This document shows, one piece after another, positions 19,725 to 25,430 of a stretch of 25,430 nt of DNA; the first letter of the stretch is position 1, and every line of letters begins with the position of its first letter. The DNA is taken from assembly GCA_049999725.1 (NCBI GenBank), contig JBNGIS010005829.1, positions 1-25,430 of the forward strand, read 5' to 3'. The notes below the pieces were generated by a model that saw nothing but the letters and a program-made list of their open reading frames with translations, was not told the origin of the DNA and searched no databases. Source of the DNA: Haplomitrium mnioides (lineage: Eukaryota; Marchantiophyta; Haplomitriopsida; Calobryales). A program made the position numbers and the translations under genes.

Positions 19725-22165
19725 TGTTGGCCGGGTGTTTTTGTGTTTTTGCATTCCCTTTGCATCGGAAGGTACAACTTCGGAGGGGTCTGCGTGATTC
19801 ATTGGAAAGAGGTCAACTTTGGATTCGTAAGTCAACTTTGGAAAACCATGTCAGCGCAGCGGTCCAACTTCCACCTTGCGGGCGGCGGCAGAACTTCGTA
19901 GATGTGGCAGCCTTGGAGGGATCTGCGGGTTACATCGAAAGGTACAACTTTGGAGGGGTTTGCGCGATTCATTAGAAGGAGGCCAACTGTGGATCCGTAA
20001 GTCAACTTCGAAAATCTAAGTTAGTGGTGGTCCAACTTCCACCTTACGGGTGGCGGCGGACGGCGGAACTTCAAAGACGTGGCAGCCTTGGAGGAGTCCG
20101 AGACAACATCGGAAACGTGGTAGCTTGGGAGCAATGCGGGACAACATCGGAAATGTGGCAGCTTAGGAGCAGTCCGAGGGAAATTGGGGATCAGCCCGTG
20201 GATTACTTCGGATCAGCCTGCAGAATACGTCGGGTAGTCAATCTTTGGAGTTGATTGACGGGACTAGTGCTCTTTGGACGATTCTCGTTGGATCTCTCCG
20301 TAGAACAGACCTCTTTGGCCTTAGTTTCGAATCTTCACCAAGTTTACTACTTCAGAGCAATAGGATTGGCGACTACCTCACCTTCATTGATTTACTAATG
20401 TGGACCAGCGTTAGGCCAATCGCAGATCGTGACTCTTCAAGCACGCCCATTAGGGATCCACCCAGGGCTCATCAGCTACTATCTCCGACCTGCGCCAAGA
20501 TCTCCCATGTTCGAATCAGCTTTCCAAGCTCATCGACATCAAGGTACATTGCCTACTTGCAGAGGATTGAGAGTTTACTCTACCAAACGACCTTTGTCAG
20601 CTTGTCATTTCTCTTCTAGTCTTCATCCAAGAGGAATCATTTGCGAGGCCTTCAAGACTGCTATAGAAGTGCACGTAAACAGCCCGCCTTCGATCTACAT
20701 CGAGGTTGTCTTCCCCCAACCTGGCAGAACGTCAGGGATGACCGTTAACTTCGGACTAGCCCTCGACCATACAGACAGGTGTTGCTACGCCAAGAAACGG
20801 TTGCTAACTAGAAAAACTGCCAAACACCACATGGAGGAAGGAGACGATCTTGAACAATAAACGCTTCACGGGAACGGGAGCGTGGGGGAGGGGGGTATAG
20901 ATTGATGCACTGCGACGTTTGAGAGGTTGATGGATATGCAAAATTGACATGCAAAAGCAATCTCGGAGAGGAGGATGCAACAAGGAAGAGAGGATAGAAT
21001 TCAAGGGAAGATTCATGTGAAGCGAGTGGGGGTGGAGGTGGACTGGAGGGGCATTGAGAATCGTTGAGGGTGGAGCTCTAGAGGCTCAAGAAATCCATGT
21101 GTACTCATCACTGCAGGTGGACCAGCATTCGGAGGTGTATCGTTACTTGAAGATGAAGGGGGTTCTTTCTGTCTCGAATTCGAGAGAGGCTGCCAAGGGG
21201 GGATCTTGGGGTAATCTCAACATCGTCTCTGTAAGAGCATCAATCCTAGGGGCACTCGGGGGCATTTTTGGTCAAATCTCTCAAGTGGAGCCAAGAGAGG
21301 AGTGGCTGCGTTAGTGCCCGCGCATTGCGGAGAAGATCCATTCGAAGCTCAAGGTGGAGTGGGTGGCCAACATTCAAGAGGATTGTCTTCCAGAGGTGGA
21401 AGTTAAAGAGGACCTCTTTTGAGCATGAGGAAGTAAATTCAGGGCTTCTTGCGAAGGAAGTTGAAAAATTATTTGGAGAGGGTGTGTGGGTGAGGAATTG
21501 AAGGAAAGTTGGAGTTGCTGATTCAAGAGGAGGGAAGTTTGTTGGAAAGCTTGGGTCTTGGGACATTGAAGAGCTTACAATGTTGGCGGAGCAATGTGTG
21601 TGGGTATATGTCTATGTTCGTGTGTATTAGTTAGATTTGTTTTCTGTAAAGCTCTTAGGATTTGGAGTACACCTGTGTTCCGGCTTATTCAAACCTTAGG
21701 AACACCCTACGAAGGGAAAATCAGAGTTATTAACATTCCATCGTGGTATTTTGGATGATGGGATTTGTTCCCATTTTGTACACAAGGTGTTTGGGTCTAG
21801 ATTTGGACTCCTGAATTATACTCTGGATTGCCCTCAGAAGTACCTCTGTCTATGTACTATGTGTGTATTTGGGAATGGAGTGTGAATGAGCAGTATTGCT
21901 GCTGAAGTAATTGTTGATCAGTGGATAGGGCCGTGAGGTAAAGAGGAACTCCTTGAGACCTCAAAGAGATAACTTGCAGCGGGGCTATCTCACACAAGAA
22001 CCAGATCCCTTGTTTTGCCCGCCCATGCCTTCCACAGTGGCACCTTTGGAGGTTAAGACATGAAGGAGGGGCATGACTTGCATCTTTTGGCATTGGAAGG
22101 AGGGCAGGCCAGAGGCTCATTGGAATTGGAATATTTGTGGACCACTGAATTATTATGAAGTAGCA
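19725..22165 (+). repeat. 3' LTR of element B
   Basis: About 2.4 kb. It starts TGTTGGCCGGGTGTTTTTGTG, matching the 5' LTR in 24 of 27 positions, then jumps directly into the repeat array, lacking the AT/CT/GA-rich part and two or more repeat units of the 5' copy. The body (about 20080-22155) matches the 5' LTR collinearly. The match ends around GAATTATTATGAA; the following GTAGCA (22160-22165) may correspond to GTAGCCTAACA of the 5' LTR after a small deletion. The end is therefore known only to about 10 bases. Confidence 0.8.
19767..20190 (+). repeat. Tandem repeat array in 3' LTR
   Basis: Two large units begin with GTACAACTT at 19772 and 19942 (170 bp apart). The 38-bp module recurs at 20077, 20115 and 20153 with exact 38-bp spacing, as in the 5' LTR at 9531, 9569 and 9607. 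The 5' LTR has four large units, so the array length differs between the LTRs of one element. Confidence 0.85.
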
Positions 22166-23499
22166 TTCGAATCTATTGGCATCAGCCGAAGAGCTTGTGT
22201 TGGATGTGGGTGTGTGAAGGCGTGTGTTGTGCTTGGTTGTTGTAAGCTGGTGTTGTAGTTACTCCATGGTGGGTAAGAAGGAGTTGAGGTCGGATTGGTG
22301 CAAAGCCCCTCTCATAAAAAGTCCCGAAACACAAGTCAGCCCTTAAGTGGGTGTAAATCGGTCGGAAAGGAGATAAGGGTCTGACCATAGGGCAGATAGT
22401 ATCTACAGAATCCAGAATATGTACATGCTGCAATGTCACACCCAAAGACCACAAAACCAAAAGAAATCATGGTGTGGTGTTACCAATTCCCGAAATCATG
22501 AATTTAAGTGATCATGATGTCCCTTCTTCTGGTCGGTGCTGCCCTGGGCTTGCTGGTGGCTGGAAGTCCCCTCTTGATCGTTCTGGTCCTTCTTGATGGC
22601 CCCAAAAACTACTACTTTGCTGAAATCAGTCACTGGTCTTCAGATCAATCGGCTCCTCCACCACTCACAAACTCGAAATTCCATCGGCTGCCCCCTTTCC
22701 AATACTACCTCAATTTTCTCACACTCGTTCAACCGAGAGAGTTTGACTTTTGCCTTAGAGAAGATGTATGTTCTACTCCCTCACCAAGAAGGTGCTCCTC
22801 TCGAACACCGATTGGACCCACTCCACCTTAACGCCCGATTTTGCCTCCTTACTCTTCTCATGGGAGCATACCTCACCAGAACTTCTTCAGGCTCCACGAA
22901 ATGTCACTAGATGAACTCTTGGCCTGGATTACCCCAACAAATCCTTCACTCAGTCACTTCTGAGCTTACCCTCCTTGGCACCAGAGGGGGGATCCTCCCT
23001 AATTGTCTTCCCAAGTTAAAATGCAATTTGAAAAATCGTCAGTGCAGCCACTAAAGAAGTGAAAGAATGTGCAAAAGAAAAATGAGAAGAGAGTCTCCTT
23101 CACCAACTAGAGCCCACCGCTCTTCCAACGCTTGGCCAAGCTCCCCTGCACAACCCCACGCTCGCTTTGCCCATGTACGTCCACAGCCTCCACCACTCCG
23201 CTTGCTTCCAACCTGATGAAAAAAAGAAGATAATAACAAAGATAATCTCAACAATGAGGCTCGTCAAAGGGTATACCCCCTAGGAGAAATGAAGTGAATC
23301 TGATTTAATGCTCCCCTCCCTTTTGCCTTGGCGCCAATCCTGCATTTTAACTTTAGTTCTAATTTTAGTCGGGGTTGACTAACAAAATGGGCCCAATTTT
23401 AAGGCTCCAACTTGTTTGGCAAGAAGTATTATTTTATTAACTAACATATTTGCTATGTTTAGTCTAGGCCACATCGATAGTCTCCCCAAGTTTGGGTCA
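22166..23499. other. Unassigned spacer right of element B
   Basis: No recognisable gene over about 1.3 kb. The minus strand shows a mostly open coding-like frame from about 22831 to 22480 with one stop (includes KVKLSRLNECEKIEVVL and VTDFSKVVVFGAIKKDQ) and another at 22460-22182. Neither resembles a family I know, and the plus frames here have the composition of shadows. If element B landed inside element A, the 5' end of A should be in this spacer, but I see no match to the leader or the left flank. Confidence 0.35.
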
Positions 23500-23534
23500 G
23501 CTCCACTTTACCCAACGGAATTTAGAGAGTCCCC

Positions 23535-23542
23535 TTATTTAA
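23535..23542 (+). promoter_or_regulatory. TATA-like motif
   Basis: TTATTTAA followed downstream by a long T-rich then CT-rich stretch, as in many plant leaders. There is no coding region after it in this window, so it is only a weak candidate for a promoter or an LTR promoter. Confidence 0.2.
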
Positions 23543-25153
23543 GCATTTTGGTTTTTTTTACCTTTTCATTCTGTAGATTTATTTAGTGAATTCATTTGTG
23601 CTTTTTAGTTGTGTCCCCTTTGATTTAAGAACCATAGCATGCTTATGGTTTTTCCTGCTTGTGCTGCATTCTCATTCCTGTATGCAGCTCCTCGATTTTT
23701 TCTTCTTTGCCCGTCCTCCTTGGTCGGTACATGCTCCTCACCAACCTCGAATTACTTTCCCTTGGCGAATTTCTCCTCTTCTTTGATTCTCTCTTTCCCC
23801 TCTCTGATTTCTCTCATTCTCTTCCTCCCTCTATCTGAATTGCCTTCTCCACTGAGCGCAATTTTGTGCGTGAATGCTCCTTTGTTGCTGCTTAGGCTAC
23901 TCTATGTGCAACAAATAGAGGTCGCCATTGCCTAAAGCGGTTCCTGCTCTGGCGTCCTTGCTATTTGACTATACATCCTCCCCATCTGTGCGATTCACTT
24001 CCTTGTGACCAATCCTTCCTTCCTGCCATCTACCCTGGCGAATTCTTCCAACCTCTGGCAAATTTCTCCATAAATTCCTCCCCCTCTAACTCAAACTTGT
24101 TGCTTCATATCAATTCTCCCCTGAAATCAAATCGCTCCTCTTATGGAAACGATCCTCTTCTGCAAAAATGCTTACAATGATTGGTACTGACGTGTGTTTG
24201 GTGTTGCTAATCAGGGTGGCGATTCTTAGCTCTTGAATGCCTCTCAAACCTCTCTTCCTCTCGCACTAGCAGATGTGCGCTACCAAGTGTGGATTGGGAA
24301 CTGTCGTACTACCAGCTACAACTATGGACATATATCACTCTCCAGAAGCAACAAGGTTTCTCGGTCTGCTTAGCCTGCCATTTTTATATTCCAAAGAAAA
24401 TCTAGAGAGAGCTCCGGAGCTCCTCATGACACGATCACTACACAGTTCTAACATTTGAATGCACGCTCAAGAGTTCTTAGGATTGGAGCGTAGATGAACT
24501 TGCTGTCGAAGATCTGCCCATTATGCTTAGTTTTGTGTTTGCAGCTCCTCCGAATGTGGCCCCCCTGCGCAAAAGGTCGCGAATAATCCCCTTGCTTGCT
24601 CATCTCCTGAGTAATCCAATCCCTCTATCAATCTATTCACTCGATATCCTCTAGTCCCTCAAATGATCCTCCCCTCATGCAATTCGATTCACCCTCGGCC
24701 AACTTCTCTGCGATCCAAATTCTTGTCCTCCCGTCCTCCATGAATTGAATCTGCCTCCTTCTCTCCTCAAAATGAATGGGCTCCTTGATTTGCATGGCAG
24801 TCCCCTCGCTCGATCGGTCTCCTCCGAATCACACCTCCCTCTTCTGCGATTCTCTTCACTCGACGTTGTTTTCTTTCCCTATCGATTCATTCCTCCTCGC
24901 CATACAATCTCCAGTGTGATCCTGGTCAAATTTTTCTATCCCCTCTCCATCCCAGCAAATAACCTGCCCCTTGATGATTTCCTGTCTATCTGGCAACCTT
25001 ACGATCCAGCCTCTTCGCGATCTCGACGAAACCTCCCCCCTGCTCAATCTTGACAAATCCTTCTCCGCGCAATCCTGGCAACGAGTTCCTCCTCCAACCT
25101 CAATTTCCTCCTCCCTGCAATCCCCTCTCCTCGTAGTCATGCCTATCCATTCG

Positions 25154-25248
25154 ATCCTCCTTCAGCGCAGAATTTCCTCCTCCAATGAATTGATCCTCCT
25201 TCAACGTAGAATTTCCTCCTCTAACGAATCAATCCTCCTTCAGCCCCG
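25154..25248. repeat. 39-bp tandem repeat, about 2.4 copies
   Basis: Copies begin at 25154, 25193 and 25232 (the last partial). Copies one and two differ at only a few positions. It is a minisatellite inside the CT-rich flank. Confidence 0.8.
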
Positions 25249-25430
25249 ATCAATCTTCTTCCCTTGCGGTCCAATTGTGCCTCGTCCCATGCTTCATTCC
25301 CTGCTGATCGATCTGTGCGAGTCGATCCAATATGCTCGATCTGTCCTAGTCGATGCAAATGCAGCCGCGCGATGACAACAAGAAGAGGAAGGAGGGGTAA
25401 TAATAGGAGGTAAGGGGGAAAAAGAAAGAA

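Larger units (their letters stand above)
7939..22165 (+). mobile_element. Element B: Ty3/gypsy LTR retrotransposon with internal replacement
   Basis: A plus-strand element of about 14.2 kb bounded by two related LTRs. Order: 5' LTR, short leader, gag, a foreign noncoding block, RT-RNase H-integrase, polypurine tract, 3' LTR. The LTR starts are defined by TGTCGGCCGGGTGTTTTTGT (7939) and TGTTGGCCGGGTGTTTTTGT (19725), the latter just after AAAAAAGGAG. By eye the LTR bodies (9535-11620 and 20080-22155) are roughly 85-90% identical, mostly differing by transitions, which implies an old insertion. The coding part is broken by many stops and lacks a protease. Gag and Pol are homologous to element A. 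No clear target-site duplication was found at the ends. Confidence 0.85.
23500..25430. other. CT-rich gene-free right flank
   Basis: The plus strand is strongly pyrimidine-rich with many CCTCC and TTCCTCC strings; its open frames are compositional. A TATA-like TTATTTAA lies at 23535-23542. At 25154-25248 a 39-bp unit (ATCCTCCTTCA...GAATTTCCTCCTC...) is repeated twice with a partial third copy. The last 60 bases switch to GA-rich after GATGACAACAAG. Read on the minus strand, the right end has a CT-to-GA switch like that of the element B 5' LTR near 8100-8200, so this may be part of another LTR of a related element extending beyond the window. Confidence 0.4.

Noticed and set aside
22169-22183. 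GAATC or GCATC as a target-site duplication of GTATC (7934-7938)
   Set aside because: Each has one mismatch in five bases and the exact LTR end is uncertain; matches of this quality occur by chance.
22177-22195. TTGGCATCAGCCGAAGAGC resembling a tRNA-Met primer binding site after an LTR
   Set aside because: It lies just after the 3' LTR rather than the 5' LTR, has an internal gap relative to TGGTATCAGAGC, and no gag follows it.
22508-22831. Plus-strand 107-codon frame with a hydrophobic N-terminus resembling a signal peptide
   Set aside because: The opposite strand has the more coherent reading here, the plus frame has no family resemblance, and its hydrophobic start comes from CT-rich codons.
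23586-25375. Several plus frames in the CT-rich right flank
   Set aside because: Pyrimidine-biased DNA yields Ser, Leu and Pro frames by chance; no domain, no splice-like structure and no continuity between frames.

Overview
The window looks like repeat-rich intergenic DNA from a plant nuclear genome. There is no operon-like packing and no intact cellular gene I can recognise. Nearly all the coding signal is gag and pol of LTR retrotransposons of the Ty3/gypsy (Metaviridae) type. Both copies lack a C-terminal chromodomain and share a Gag with three CCHC zinc knuckles. The species cannot be fixed from the sequence; 'land plant' is an inference from element type, very long LTRs and TA/CT microsatellites.

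Layout. 1-760: AT-rich low-complexity DNA with a (TAA)n microsatellite. 760-1560: an unidentified coding-like trace on the minus strand, lying where the 3' LTR of element A should be. 1561-7938: element A, minus strand, with gag (7246 down to about 5459), protease (5458-5030), RT, RNase H and integrase (to 1810), all broken by stops and frameshifts. 7939-22165: element B, plus strand, a nearly complete but dead copy of the same broad family. Its 5' LTR is 7939-11639, gag is 11766-13620, an unrelated noncoding block of about 2.7 kb (13621 to about 16380) replaces the protease region, pol runs 16390-19431, the polypurine tract is at 19712-19721 and the 3' LTR is 19725 to about 22165. 22166-23500: unassigned DNA with one weak coding-like trace on the minus strand. 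23500-25430: a strongly CT-rich, gene-free tract that resembles, in reverse, part of the 5' LTR of element B.

The two elements are alignable along gag and pol, so each helps locate breaks in the other. Element B carries Asn-Asn in place of the RT catalytic Asp-Asp. Element A keeps Asp-Asp but has Lys where the third acidic integrase residue should be. Many lesions are G-to-A or C-to-T changes, as expected from methylated, silenced plant DNA. The most unusual structure is the LTR of element B: about 3.7 kb in the 5' copy, with a two-level tandem repeat (a 38/39-bp module inside a unit of about 158 bp) whose copy number differs between the LTRs. I found no tRNA, rRNA, CRISPR or prokaryotic features.
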